Part shown: positions 11,550-23,215 of the stretch, one piece after another
Layout: each line of letters begins with the position of its first letter
Position numbering within the stretch: position 1 is the stretch's first letter
DNA from: Micrasema longulum
Taxonomy: Eukaryota; Arthropoda; Insecta; Trichoptera; Brachycentridae
DNA: 64,000 nucleotides
Reading direction: 5' to 3'
NCBI GenBank assembly: GCA_022494885.1
Contig: JAGVSM010001347.1
Coordinates: forward strand, 1 to 64,000
Translations under genes and position numbers: made by a program
Notes under the pieces: model-generated
The model's database searches: none
What the model saw: only the letters and a program-made list of their open reading frames with translations
What the model was told of the DNA's origin: nothing

Positions 11550-11785
11550 ATAATGTTTTGAGTTTACCCAAATTTTTCTAGACAAGGACTGGTTTCAACC
11601 CCCTTAGGAGTTAATAATGTTAATATAATACAGCAAAGATGAAGAACACAAAGGAGGAAATACTGATAACTTAAAAAATATCAGCAGATGGAAGAATTGA
11701 AGTGATAGGCAAAATGGTGAATGTTACATTGTATGCAAAATAGCCACACAAACCAGCCATGGCAGCTCATTTTTTAGTTTAAAAC
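11550..11785 (+). mobile_element. Foldback family copy E, internally deleted
   Basis: Left end forward (gagtttacccaaatttttct, agacaaggactgg, cccccttaggag), then directly the reverse arm (cagcagatggaagaattgaa, ggcaaaatggtgaatgttac, accagccatggc). The central segment is deleted. Confidence 0.65.
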
Positions 11786-12424
11786 AATGTGTATTTACTA
11801 TTTTAAAAACCTTGTGAGGATTATTTAAGAACTATCATAAGGTCTAATCATATTATGTATCGTCGACGAAACCTTTAACGAAGAATTCCCAAAATATCGT
11901 CTAACTATATGTAAAGGGAAAACGGTTTTATATTAGCATAATACTTTAAAAACTGATATTTCAAAACTAGCCTTTGAGTGTAAGCAAGATGTACAACCGT
12001 TACCCAAAAAGCTATTTTTCAATGACCCATCGGAACCTTTATAGGTACTGATTCATATCATTTCATTTCACAGATGGTGAACGGTTTTTCAACCCTTATT
12101 TCACCCTCCCTCGCAAATATATCAGTCCCAGCTTTTTATAGCCGAACCGAGCCGAAAGTGTGACTCCAGAAACTTCTCGCTTATATCGAAAAAAAGATTT
12201 ATGGGAGCTTAAGTGATTTTACAACCAGATAAAATATTATACACAAAACCGTTTTTCTCCAAGCGAATTTTTATTTTGATCCGAGAATATTTGAATAAAC
12301 ACGTTTTTTGTTTAGACAAACAGATTATTTGTTTTTATATTATGAAGGTACTTTATTTGGAAATCATTTGTTCAATGTATTGAACTTACATCAAACAAAA
12401 ATGTAATTGATTATTTATTTAACA

Positions 12425-12712
12425 AATTACAACAGGGATGGAGAATACCTTAAATAAGGGAATATGGAAGTCTAGGCATTTACAGGGTTTACGACCGACC
12501 TGTCATTGGCTGGGTTAAGTGGCCACTTTACACACTGTGTAACATTCACCATTTTGTCTATGTTTGAACATCCATATTTCTTCGATTCTTCCATCTGTTG
12601 ATTTTAGTGAAGTTAAAGAGCTGAAACCTTTATTGTTGTGAAGAGATTCATCTGACTGAATTATTTCACATACTAGGCAACGCCTGAAAACAATTTTCCA
12701 ATTTTTAAACTT
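12425..12712 (+). mobile_element. Foldback family copy F
   Basis: Contains 'gtctaggcatttacagggt', 'acctgtcattggctgggtt', 'gtggccactttacacactg' and ends 'ctaggcaacgcctgaaaac'. It is the internal plus left-arm part; no right inverted repeat follows, and a SINE fragment abuts it. Confidence 0.75.
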
Positions 12713-12721
12713 GAAGGTTAA

Positions 12722-12915
12722 GAATATTCTAGTGTGAAAACATCAAAAAGGTGTTTTCACACTAGAATATTTCATAGTCCCTGGACTGGTACCTGAAGCG
12801 TAAGAATGATCAGCTTACCTTCATGTACCAAAAATGATCAAGACACGTTGTAATTGGGGTACCAATGTATTGCCCTATGCACCATTAGGTGCGGAAAGCG
12901 AATGATGATGATGAA
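12722..12915 (+). repeat. 5'-truncated SINE with palindromic junction
   Basis: From 12752 the SINE body and tail are intact (acactagaatatttcatag, 'acctgaagcgtaagaatgat', gcaccattaggtgcgg, tail aatgatgatgatga), but the tRNA-like head is absent. In its place, 12722-12740 is the reverse complement of the first bases of the retained body (gaatattctagtgtgaaaac / gttttcacactagaatattt), which gives a 50-bp palindrome at the 5' junction. Confidence 0.75.
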
Positions 12916-12919
12916 CTCT

Positions 12920-14535
12920 ATGAGGTCAAGAGCCCCATAATATTTAACAATAATTGATAAATATTATATCATAAATATATTGGACATAATATATTCATGA
13001 TACGAGGGTTATATGAAGAAAAAGTTTAAGACATTTTTTTAATCAATCAAGATAGCGTTCTGCATTTATAAAAAAAATGAATTTTTTAGTTTTAAAAGAA
13101 AAGCAATTGGTTCTCAATTTGCCTAGAAAAGTTTTCTATTCCACAAAAGTTTTTTAAAGAAACAGCTATCATATCTCGAGAAAAGCTAAAAAGAGAATAA
13201 CTAAAAACTTTTCCGAAACTAGAAATCGTAACTTTAAAATAGTTTCAAATACGAGGGTAAGGTGAAAAGTTGTTTTACCTGGCATGGCGGTAAAAAACTT
13301 GTTTTATTTTCTAAAATTGAAAATGCGTTTATCTTTATATACAATTCATTTTTCATTTTTGTTCAGTGCACTTTGCCCTATCCACAAAAATACAGTTTCG
13401 AAATCCCAATGAAGTTAGAGAAGAAAACATTTAAATAATACTAAAAATAATTATGCGAATGCATGTGTTTAATATGAGTGCATAGCTATGGCATTATAAA
13501 GAGAAAGTTCAGTGTTTTTTTAATTTTTTTAAAAATTTCCAAATAAGGTTAATATTGTATTTTTATTTTATACATCATGACATGTTATCTAGCTGCGTTT
13601 TTTCCAAGTTTTTAAATTTTTTATCATTAATATTTTTTTCAAAAAAATATTTACAAAATAGTCTTAAATTTAAGTCCTGCTGAGTTGCATACAATCAACT
13701 CGTCAGCAGGTTCTTATAAATTGCATCGATTATTTACACTTTAACATTAACAATAATTTTACTTGAAAAACATTACATATTACATTATCAAAAATTAAAA
13801 GCTATCACTAATACAAAAAACTTTTTTCTATTAACCATAATATGAACAAACGTCTCAGTCCTGTATTTAACTCAGTATTTTTAATATTGTTTAGTAACAA
13901 ATATTTTAATTATCTTTCTTGTGACGTCTTTAGTTCTCTTCAGTGCGTTGTCCTGATTGATGAGTTGGCTTCCCGGAAACCGTAAATCTATCTTTATATT
14001 AAAGTTATTAGATGCAATTTAAAATTGCTACATATCACCGGGAAGGGTGTGTTGAAGTAGAATTTCCAACTTATACTTGACAAAGATACTCCAGAATAAA
14101 AATAGGACGCACAAAAATAGGATCAAAAATTTCACGCAAGAAGTTTAGGTTTTTAGGTAAATTTGCGTCTCCAGTAATATAATTATACCGCAGAAACATC
14201 CGCTCGTATGAAATCCGTTTGTAATAATAATCCTCCGCCCGTATGTAAAAATAATTGCATCCTTAAGCAATCTCCGAAAATTAATTATTTGAAAAATTAA
14301 CGTAAACATTCACTCATGATATTGCGACATCACATGAACATCAATGTTTATGTTCCTGGTGAGTATTTTACCTCATGGTTTCTAAAACCAACCTGTCTCT
14401 GGTAATGCCAATAGTGAAATATCACATACTACGCTTACCGATAAAAATATATGAAATTGATTTAGAATAATTAATTGTATTTTCAAAATCAATATGGATA
14501 TTGTAGAGAAATGTTTTCATACATAAATGTGAAAA
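12920..14535. other. AT-rich interval, unassigned
   Basis: 12915-12950 has a short match on the reverse strand to the LINE 3' UTR family at 42590 (tatgaggtcaagagcccc). Beyond that I recognise no gene or shared repeat; A/T homopolymer runs are frequent. Confidence 0.4.
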
Positions 14536-14539
14536 AAAA

Positions 14540-14845
14540 TTGAATAAAAATATGTTAGTAGAAAAACGCGACGTGTTTGGCTTTGGTTGTTGTGACGTCA
14601 AGGTTAATGAAATTGTTTTACACAAATTTCAATGGCAGGAACAGATAAACATGAATTGTGCCGTATTAGGGGCGTGGCCAATGGAATGTCTGATTTTGCG
14701 GGAATTCAACATTACAAATATGAATGTATTTTATATGCTACTAATAATTAGCAAAAAAAAATTTTTTTATTGGACAGTATTTCATAGATCTTAATTACTT
14801 AAAAAATGTAAAAAAATACTGATATATCCCTATTGGAAGAACAGT
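14540..14845 (+). repeat. Dispersed repeat R1 (copy 1)
   Basis: Homologous over roughly 280 bp to 24270-24560 on the opposite strand. Shared blocks include agaaaaacgcgacgtgtttg, ggggcgtggccaatgg, gcgggaattcaacattac and 'ttggacagtatttcatag'. The 84-codon frame at 14540-14794 is not conserved in the other copy, so it is not treated as a gene. Element class unknown. Confidence 0.6.
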
Positions 14846-14849
14846 CAGG

Positions 14850-15960
14850 CAGTTCAAGATTTTTTAAATTTAATTTTTTTTTTTTAATAAATATCTTAAA
14901 CAGTACATGTTTTTTTAAAAATTCTATAAATATCTACTTTTTTACATTTTACACATGTTATCACTGTAACTCTTCAAAAAAAGAGACTAACTCTTGAGCT
15001 TGGAGAGTGACTTACACTGTTGTAGTTGTTTATTTATAAAAGTTTGTATAATTTTAAATTTACGAGTACATGAAAAAAAGGGTATATTAAGAAATTCACA
15101 TAAAATAATAATACATTCATACTTATTAAAATTTAATGCAGTTTTTACACGTGTTCAAAAAATTCTTTAGATTTACTTCAAATTTATTTATATATATATT
15201 ATTTTTAATAGTTTTTAGTTCATTGGGGAGACAAATATATTTTGACCAAATTAAGATGCAAATACTTTTGCCATAAGAGAGTAATATGCCTTCATAATAT
15301 TGAGCCATTGATCAAGAGTTCCTAGCTGAATATTTTGTCTCAATTTAAGGCCGCAGTATATTTTGTTTTATCTGATATGGTATTTTGGTCAAACAAATAT
15401 ATTTGAATTCGACGCGTATAAAAATTAGCGTTTCATCGATATTCAATCCTATCTATGTGTTAGCTGAGAACTTTTCACCTCACCCCAGTCGATTTTCTAT
15501 GAAGAATGAAACTTCTCGATCCGCGATGAAAACTGTTATCGTGACGGGGAATTCAAAATAACTGAAAGCATATGACGTCAGTTGGTTATTCCGACCTGAA
15601 ACTTTCAGTTATAGCCAGTGATAAGTCAGATATAGGCTTTAAGGGTGAGATAGCAGATTTAGTGAGTTTTAAAATGGCATGGCGGCATATCGGTCATGTA
15701 TGTAACATAAGGTGAATCGACACGAACTTTCTGCGCTCTTCTTGTTGGTTCTGGAACATTTGTGTGAATGGAATGGATAAAACTTGAAACTCGAAACTGT
15801 CTTCTTGAAAACGGTTTACAAACTTTGCGAGTGAGTAATTGCATATTAGTTTCAAGTTTTATTTGTTGACGAAGTATAATTTGTGCATATGTGTACCTTA
15901 GAGCATTACAGTTTTAGTGATTTTATTTCCTTTTACGTATTTTTAACCTTAAGGCTAATT
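14850..15960. other. Interval with no recognised gene
   Basis: AT-rich to about 15400. 15440-15840 is less AT-rich and contains gacgtcagttggttattcc, but I find no supported protein or second copy in the window. Confidence 0.4.
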
Positions 15961-15964
15961 TTTT

Positions 15965-16370
15965 AAACATATTACAACATAGATGAAGATTGTTTTACAG
16001 AAGTCTAGGCATCTACAGGGCTCATGATCCGTTATTTGATTGTTTAGGTGGCCATTTTATACACTGCGTAACGTTCTCCATTTTGCCTATATTTAAACAT
16101 CAGTATTCCAATTCATCCATCTGTTGATGTTTGTGAAGTTAAAAGCTGATACATTTATGGAAGTGGGTGAGATTCATCCCATTTAATTATTTCACGTGCA
16201 TACTAAGAAGCACCTAAAAATATTTTTAAATTTCATTCTTCTTCTTGGACCAGGCGGATTTATCAACAATGTATTGAGTTTGTCCAATTTTAATATTAAC
16301 AGTTTCCTATGGGGTTGAATCTAGTTCTTGCCTACAAATCAGACAAACTCACAACATTGTTGATAATTGC
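15965..16370 (+). mobile_element. Foldback family copy G with right inverted end
   Basis: Left arm from aacatattacaacatagatg, then 'gtctaggcatctacagggc', the 'ggtggccattttatacactg' block and 'catactaagaagcacctaaa'. At 16270-16365 the reverse complement of the family left end appears (gtttcctatggggttgaat, 'ttcttgcctacaaat', agacaaactcacaac). Second copy after A to show both ends. Confidence 0.65.
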
Positions 16371-16599
16371 ATTCGAGTATTAAGGGTTCAAGGATTATTT
16401 TTCTGACAAATTGTTGAACATACTTTCACATTATATTAAGTTTACTGATGACAGACAATATTTCAAAGGGGAAATTAAAATATATCTTAAGAGAATTAGG
16501 ATAGAAAAAAAAAATGTAATTAGTAAAGCGGTAAAATTAGTGAGTTTTTTTCAAAATCAAAAACTTTGTTCCAAAAACGGAAAAAAATCTAACGGATGA

Positions 16600-17060
16600 A
16601 GCCCGTGTAAGAACTTAAATATTTTATATGCAGCTATTAGGGGGAACAGGAAATCAAAATGACATAAACAGGCTAAAAAGACAGCAAAATAAACCATTAA
16701 AGTTAGCATGTGACCTCTTTTATCCAACAGCAACTAAAAAACTCTTTAACCAAACTAAAAAAATAAATACAACTGAATCTTTCATCCAGAATTCTTATAA
16801 TTTGTTCATAAATAAGCCACTGATGCAATAGTAGATGAAAAACCAAAAATCGTTTAAAACTGTAAACATAGACACAATACGAGAATATCAGAACAATATC
16901 ATACACAGCATTCCAAAAACGAGACAAGGACAGTATAGACTAATAAACCAGGGACTAAAATTTTACAATAAACCACCGGACGAAACTAAACAAAAGTCTC
17001 AGACAAGCCTTACTAAAGATGTTTAAAATAATATCATTAGCAATTGAACATGAATTTTAA
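16600..17060 (+). pseudogene. LINE RT C-terminal fragment
   Basis: A single reading frame with internal stops (TAG near 16831) reads DINRLKRQQNKPLKLACDL and later YRLINQGLKFYNKPPDETK. These correspond to the 'LQRLQNKALRxxxxx' and 'GxxxYNxLPxxIK' landmarks of the C-terminal domain that follows RT in Jockey/CR1-type ORF2. The two landmarks are in the correct order and spacing. The fragment starts near 16600 and ends before 17060 in A-rich sequence. No RT catalytic motifs remain, so it is a dead 5'-truncated copy. Confidence 0.65.
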
Positions 17061-17690
17061 AAAGAAAAATATTTTGTTACATAAAAATTGTTAAGATTTA
17101 ATAAATAAATTTCAAACGAAAAAAAAAGCTGAATGACATGTGAAATATGTTTTTTAAAAATTAACACTCTAAAATTCTCCTTAGAACAGGTTTCCCTAGT
17201 GAGGGAATAATTTTAAAAGTTCACATTTTTTTAAATTAAATAATACACCTGTCTTATAAATGGTATAATATATTTATATTAGCATTTCCCTAGGGAGTTG
17301 AATCCAGTCTTTTTGTACATAATTTTAAAGAAAAATTTAAGTTTTTTTAATTAAGATTCTTGGTAGAAGTTAATTGTAATATATAACATAAATAAAAGAG
17401 GAATACTTAATACCCATTTTACTAAATTCTTCATATTTAATGTTTTCGTTTATCACTTGACTTTCATTCTTTAATAAAAAATAATTTTGTGGTTACTAAA
17501 TAAAATTACAAATATTTTAATAAAATATTTTAACAATATCTCACAGTAAATTTAAAAAAGTTATTTAATTAATAATCTGATTAAGTATTTTTTAAATTGT
17601 TAACAAATTATTGAATTTGTCCATGCCTTTACAGATAAATTCTGAACATTCGAATTTTAATTTATTTAACTTTTTTTCCATGGTGTATAT
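17060..17690. other. AT-rich interval with a foldback end fragment
   Basis: 17270-17325 holds a short relic of the foldback family end (ccctagggagttgaatccag). The rest is AT-rich and unassigned. Confidence 0.4.
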
Positions 17691-17745
17691 TTGTTAATCG
17701 GCAGGCTTATTGCCAAATGGCAATTTATTCCAATCAATGCGTCAT
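17685..17745 (-). repeat. LINE 3' end with GCAATAAG hairpin motif
   Basis: The reverse strand reads ggaataaattgccatttggc then aataagcctgcc, the same hairpin motif (attgcc ... gcaat) found at 19536, 38240 and 62130. It is probably the extreme 3' region of a LINE inserted in reverse orientation. Confidence 0.45.
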
Positions 17746-17839
17746 ATTTTTTTCCTAACATAACAGATATCAATATTAAAATAATAGATATTTTTAAAGA
17801 GAAATGAAAGTGTTGAGCTCCCACACCCGCTGAAGATGA

Positions 17840-18650
17840 CAAAAGAAAACGATGTTATGTTTCTATGTGTATTTTTTATATTTCTGCACATGCGGTTACA
17901 AGAGGAGATCTCAGAAAAATGCATGTACAAGGTCTTCCTGTAATTTGATTTAATTAATACCAAAAACACGTACGACTTTCGCTCGGAGAAATTTCTCTTT
18001 TGTGGCCACGAGAGTGTTCAGTGTCTATTTTCAGAAGAAGTGTACAAGTTTGGATTTCTCCTGAAGAGAGCATTGCAGGAGACTGCTGCAAGATATTGCA
18101 TTGATTTATATACTATGAAATGTTATTTAGATGTTTATTAAAATATATGTTCATGTAATAATTGTTACTTTTAATTTTTGCTATTGTTTAATAATATGCA
18201 TGCTTCCATTTTGCATTATGTTGTATCCCCTACTTAACAGAAGGCTCTTTGAGTTATAAAGTTACAGTTCCTTTTTTTTTGTAAAATGTATATATTTGTG
18301 TGAATAACATTTTTTTTTTTAAATGTTAAATTAAATGGTACCTAAGAGTGCTTTCATAGTAGTGATGTACATAGTTATTATTTCCGCGTGAGGAATCAAG
18401 GTCACCCACCATCTTTTTCTCTTTCTGTCACAAGGTTATCATCCATTACTTCCTTGCAAGGTCAGTTGCAGAATTTCGAATGTTTATATTAAAAAACACA
18501 TTTAATTATTGTTGCAATTAATAGTTTAACCAAAACCTCCGTGAGAGAGGTAGACCATTCGTTAAAAAATAAAATACTTGTGCTCGTACCCAAATATCAA
18601 AAATTTTAAGCCACTTTTTGATGAAATGTAAATGCCACTTTGTTAAAAAA
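17840..18650. other. Interval without recognised features
   Basis: 17825-17855 has ctgaagatgac ... gaaaacg, a very weak echo of the Penelope-like signature. Nothing else supported. 18660-18720 shows a tRNA-like 'ggttcgagcctc' stretch, too poor to call. Confidence 0.35.
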
Positions 18651-18779
18651 AATCGGAAACAATATTTATTAAAGCGAGGTTCGAGCCTCAGACTTTCTGA
18701 CTCAGAGGCCGCGTCACAGTAACATTTTTTTTCATTATTAACATATTTTATTGTCATAAAGCACATTTTCAATACAAGA

Positions 18780-19325
18780 AAATCAACAGTTAGATAAAAA
18801 TACGGAATAAAAGGTTGCCTGGATTATTTTCTTCTATCGGAAATCAGGTATTAGCTGAAAATACAAGACACGGAAATGCATTTTCTAATTTATAACGAAC
18901 AGCGACGCCCTTAGCGTTGCGAGATTTATATCTACAAAGGGTTGGAAGGCGCGCCAAAGCCTTCACAAATAATTTCTTGATTAGCAATCACGTAAGGTTT
19001 AGTTTTGAGGGCTGTGAAAATAGAAACTTTGACCATTATAGTAAACGTTCAACCTATTAATATTCAAAGTTGAACAGCTCAATTAGAAACTGTTTTAACT
19101 GGCCTAAATTGATGCAATCTGAATTACACACGAAAATTGTACGCATTTTTGATTATTAAAACATCCGAGATGCAATAAAAATACACATTGTAATTTTAAA
19201 TAAATAGTAGTTTATTTTGTAGTTTCTTTATTGATAAAAAAATAGCTTTCAGTGAGAATATAATATAATAATCTACCCGCTAATGTAAGAGACGCCCCTT
19301 ATTTATTTACATTTAAGTCATATTT
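18780..19325. other. Interval without recognised features
   Basis: A moderately GC-rich patch at 18895-18970 (acgcccttagcgttgcgag, ggcgcgccaaagccttc) has no frame or second copy. The rest is AT-rich. Confidence 0.35.
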
Positions 19326-19329
19326 GAAA

Positions 19330-19622
19330 TGTCACTATCTAAATATTTAAATTGTTCCTTTATCCTTCTTCTTTCCTTCCCATCTCCTCTCCTCTCTTTA
19401 TAGTAAAGTGTTATTTTTTTTTATATATGTTTATATTTTTGTTAACCATTGCTTTTAATTTTTGTATAAAATTGTAAGATTCAATATGTCCATGTATTTA
19501 TAATTTTCTCAAACTGAACGGTTTGGGTAGGTAGAAAGAAATTGCCTTAATGCAATATGCCCGCCCTTATATGTATATTTATTGTATATCTATATAAAGT
19601 GTCAAATAAATAAAATAAATAG
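19330..19622 (+). repeat. LINE 3' UTR with hairpin motif and TAAA tail
   Basis: 19536-19570 reads agaaagaaattgccttaatg then caatatgcccgcc, the hairpin motif shared with 17700, 38240 and 62130. It ends with aataaataaaataaatagg. No coding part remains. I associate this motif with 3' ends of insect, particularly lepidopteran, LINEs from memory. Confidence 0.55.
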
Positions 19623-19629
19623 GCATTCG

Positions 19630-20010
19630 GAATGTAAGATTTTTTATTATTTTTCTTCCTTCTGTAGATTGAAAGGCTCTGTTTGTGCCGCTGCATTTGT
19701 TTCCTGTGAAGTCTCGCCATATTTTCAGGTGTCTGTCTAGGGGTGATATGTCTTCGGGGTGCTCTTGAAGCGGTTGACCCGTTCATTCCAGTTTCGCATT
19801 TGCTGTCTTTCTTACCTTACAAGGTTTTACATACTATACGCGGTTTAAATGTCCGTGTTTCCAATGCGTAATTCATCGTAGAGTTTACATTTCCGAGGTC
19901 CGTAGTCGAAATTTTGTTATGGAGGTTTTTGTTTCGCTGACCGCACTTGCGTCAATTCCGTAGGTGACTATAGGCCTTACATATGATTCGTAGATTCTGA
20001 AATAACTATC
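19630..20010 (-). pseudogene. LINE RT C-terminal fragment, reverse strand
   Basis: Reading 20010 to 19630 on the reverse strand gives IYESYVRPIVTYGIDASA followed by VSETKTSITKFRLRTSEM. This matches the 'xYxxxIxPxxxYGxExW' and 'LRTxExKxLR' landmarks downstream of the RT active site in RTE/L1-like ORF2 proteins. After stops, RNWNERVNRFKSTPK follows in another frame, fitting the 'W..HV.RM' region in worn form. The fragment directly abuts the tail of the forward LINE 3' end at 19622. Catalytic motifs are absent. Confidence 0.6.
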
Positions 20011-20329
20011 GATTCATAAAGTGTTTGTTACACCACACGGGATATTCGAGACAGCCAGACGCCAAAGCCGATTTGTTTACTGGTTTATTTTGCATGATAC
20101 CTTTTAACTTTTAAACGTTATGATTATTTTCATTAAATTCAATAACACTTACAAATAATGTAGATATGGCATCAATATGGTCATCACTGCATTGATACTT
20201 CAATAATTCCAGCGCATCTCAATTATATTTTTTCATCGTTCATATTTTTTTATATTTTGTATCCCAAACAAACTCAACAACAACTCGTCAACAAACTGAA
20301 TTTGTACGTAATCTTGTCAATATGAGTTT

Positions 20330-20770
20330 TTTTGTTTAACTCTTGCGTGGCTGTTATATCACATAAGTCGACATACAATACAAGACTTGATATTATATCT
20401 CTCTTATTTTTAAATGATGAAGATGTAATTTTTGTCATTTTTAAACAGATATTTTCACACCGGATTGAGAAAGTAAAATTTGGACTATGTTAGATTTGAA
20501 TAATAACAATATTTAACCTTGCTGCCAGAAAAATGATATCCATAAATACAGCAATACATCTGTATTAGAGAGAGCACGAAGATAGAACACATAACGAGGA
20601 AGACAGAGAGGCTGTTCTGTAGCCGGTGTTGTTTAAAACTAATTCAATCGGTTGTTGACAGTGATGGGGGACGTAAGCGTAAATTATGAGCGGCGAATTT
20701 ATGATTTAGTTTTTTTTGCTATAACGTATATATAATTATATGTTCAGTTTTATAAATTATGGAAAAATAA
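20330..20770 (+). repeat. Dispersed repeat R2 (copy 1)
   Basis: Collinear with 34840-35320 on the same strand. Shared blocks include ttgatattatatctctcttatt, aaatgatgaagatgta, 'ttttcacaccggatt', 'gagagagcacgaa', ttctgtagccggtgttgttt and 'gcggcgaatttatgattta'. No open frame is conserved. Class unknown; could be a LINE 5' part or a DNA-transposon interior. Confidence 0.6.
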
Positions 20771-20794
20771 TTATTTAACTGTATATCTTAATTA

Positions 20795-21380
20795 CAATAT
20801 TTGAGTTAGTCCAAATATTCGTAGACAAAATACTGGATTCCACCCCCTCGGGAGTCATTAAGATTAACAAATAACAACAGGGATGGAGAATACATTAAAT
20901 AAGGGAATATGGAAGTCTAGGCATTTACAGGGCTTATGACCTGTCATTGGCTGGTTTAAGTGGCCACTTTACACGCTGTGTAACATTCACCATTTTACCG
21001 ATGTTTGAACATCCATATTTCTTCAGTTCTTCCATTTGTTGATTTAAGTGAAGTTAAAGAGCTGAAACTTTTATTGCTGTGAAAAGATTCATCTGACTGA
21101 ATTATTTCACATTAAAAAATTGAAAAATTGTTTTCAGGCGTTGCCTAGTATGTGAAATAATTCAGTTAAATGAATCTCTTCAAAGCAATACAGGTTTCAG
21201 CTATTTAACTTCATAAAAGTCAACGAATGGAAGAATCGGCATATTTAAACATAGGCAGAATGATAAATGTTATACAGTGGCCACTTAAACTAGCAAAAAA
21301 CAAGTCATAATTTATGTAAATCCCTAGACTTCCATTTTCCCTTCTCAAAAATGTTTTTTCTCACCACTGCAACAAATCTA
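20795..21380. mobile_element. Foldback element with both long arms (copy H)
   Basis: The best example of the dominant foldback structure. Left end 20800-20880 (gttagtccaaatattcgtag, ggattccaccccctcgggag); left arm with 'gtctaggcatttacagggc' to 'gaattatttcacatt' (21115); centre at about 21115-21150; right arm is the reverse complement (tatgtgaaataattcagtt, 'ggtttcagctatttaact', tggccacttaaactagc, 'cctagacttccattttccc'). Arms are about 230 bp each and diverged by point changes. No coding capacity. Such transcripts would fold into a long hairpin. Confidence 0.85.
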
Positions 21381-21424
21381 TATAATATTGTCGTTCATTA
21401 ATTTGAATTGAAGAATAAGTTTAT

Positions 21425-22015
21425 GTACTACTACTACCATCATGCTATTTCTCCGTAGGGGTAGGCAGAGAGAATGGACTGCCACACACGTTTATCTTGG
21501 CATATATTCCTAGCTTCTTCCACATTCATACATCCTGTCATACATGCCCTTCGATTCTGTATGCTTTTGACATGACCAGACTTAAGATTTTGGTTTATCT
21601 GATCATACCACGTTCTTGGTCGTCCTCGTCTCACGTTACCGTTAATTTTTGCCATATATACTTGTTTTACCATTCTTTTGTCGTTCATTTGTTCTACGTG
21701 ACCAAGCGATTTCAGAAACCCTTTCTTAATCTTATCAATTAAACTTGACTCAGATTTACAATCTCGCCTGATTTCATCATTTGTAACCCTGTCATACATT
21801 GATTTTCCACACTTTTGTCAAAGAGATCGCATTTTAACCGCGTTCATTCGGCTTTCATCCTTCCTCTGCCAGCTCCATGTTTCACTTCCATACAAAGGTG
21901 TTGGGACTAAAACTCCGTTGTGCATATTAGCATTTATTCTGCTTAGTGCTCCGTTGATTTTGTTGCCCGCATTCACTCTCCTATATTTCTCGTTTTTGAG
22001 GCAATAAATGGTGTT
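21425..22015 (-). pseudogene. LINE RT C-terminal region, best-preserved RTE/L1-like
   Basis: Reverse-strand frame from about 22015 to 21440 with one internal TGA (near 21820). Landmarks in order: RVNAGNKINGALSRI, PLYGSETWSWQRKDESR, SMYDRVTNDEIRRDC, LKSLGHVEQMNDKRM, GNVRRGRPRTWYDQI, RRACMTGCMNVEEAR and a terminal WQSILSAYPYGEIA followed by a stop. This is the characteristic C-terminal tail of a widespread insect LINE ORF2 (tyrosine-glycine 'YGSExW', 'LGHVxRM', 'GRPxxxW'). The 119-codon uninterrupted part is 21799-21440. RT catalytic domain is missing; likely a 5'-truncated insertion. Confidence 0.85.
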
Positions 22016-22019
22016 CTCA

Positions 22020-23155
22020 ATATATGTATTCTATTGATTTTCCTAATAAAATAAAATAAAAAATAACACCCAAGTGAAAGCGTTTGGTTGAGCAATTCAC
22101 CACTGTAAGTGTGCCTCTTAGAATGGGGTATTTTTATGAAAAAAGGTGTTACACTGCGTCTGCGCAGTCGATGTGTTGTTAGTTAGTTAGTTATACTTGT
22201 AAAAATCAATCATCATTTCAATATCAGTTTTTAAAGTATTCTATAAAAATTGAGACGCTTACAAGTTCATATTAAAAGTTGTTATGTTACCAAAAGAAAG
22301 TTTATTCAATCGATGTAATATTATATTTACATTTGAGGAAAATTTTGTTTCGATGTAAATTTCAAATATAATAAATTAAAAAAGAAAGATAAAAGCTACA
22401 TTGTTAAAAGCAAATTTTTAGTCTTCCATTTTCCAAGAATTATTCTAAAAGCTAAGACACAACGTAAATATTAAAAAAGTAAAGTCAAATAAAATCCTCA
22501 ACGAACGATTCTGACTACTAAAAAGATCGTTTGGCGAAAGTTGTAAGTCCATTGTTCCATTCGATATGATAGTAATACTCCCTGGTCAAGATATATGCAA
22601 ATCTTTATTGCCCCTTGAAGCAGTTTTCCTTTACGTAAATGTCCTGCTATATCGCTCAAATGTGTTTCAAGATCTAAACATAGCGTCTTTGGCAACTCGG
22701 GCTACAATATTTTTACTGCTACCCGTTTACGAGGGAAATGATCCTGTATATGTGATTTATTTAAATTATTCGTTTACAAAATAATTGACAGATATTACGA
22801 CACAAATAGTACATTTTTGGCATAACTGGGTGGTTACGCGTGAAAGCGTTACCATTTATTTATTTTGATTGTCGGATTTGTCTTAAAAAGAAAGAATCCG
22901 AGCAGCCTGGCAATACATAACACACATCAATAATCAAGTTTTTTGGAATAAATAATATGTATACCGCTGTGTTCTTGTAATCTCTGACGAGGAAGAGTCT
23001 TAATCGCAATTATTACTGTATCATTCAAAAATTCTAGAATACAAATCCACCTTAAAAAAAGAAAACATTCGCTTTATTTCCTGTATTGAATCTTTGGTGA
23101 ATGCATCTCCTTTAACTCTGCTTGTAAAATATGTATTTTTCCATAAATACTATTT
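22020..23155. other. Interval with unassigned short frames
   Basis: Short open frames at 22498-22695 (reverse) and 22566-22784 (forward) overlap on opposite strands; neither shows a family I recognise. 22180-22195 has a TTAG repeat (tgttagttagttagtt). No other feature supported. Confidence 0.4.
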
Positions 23156-23215
23156 ATAATACGGTGATGGTGAAGGTGTAAGTGTATTTAAGTATTCGCA
23201 TGTTGGTGTAGTGAG

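Noticed and set aside
17815..17860. Second hammerhead or Penelope-like signature (ctgaagatgac ... gaaaacg)
   Set aside because: No stem II can be drawn and flanks do not pair.
18655..18720. tRNA-like stretch with gaggttcgagcctc
   Set aside because: Cloverleaf not convincing and no SINE body follows. Similar weak stretches at 27330 and 41590 were also left out.
22498..22784. Overlapping open frames on both strands
   Set aside because: No recognisable family, no second copy, and length within chance for this composition.
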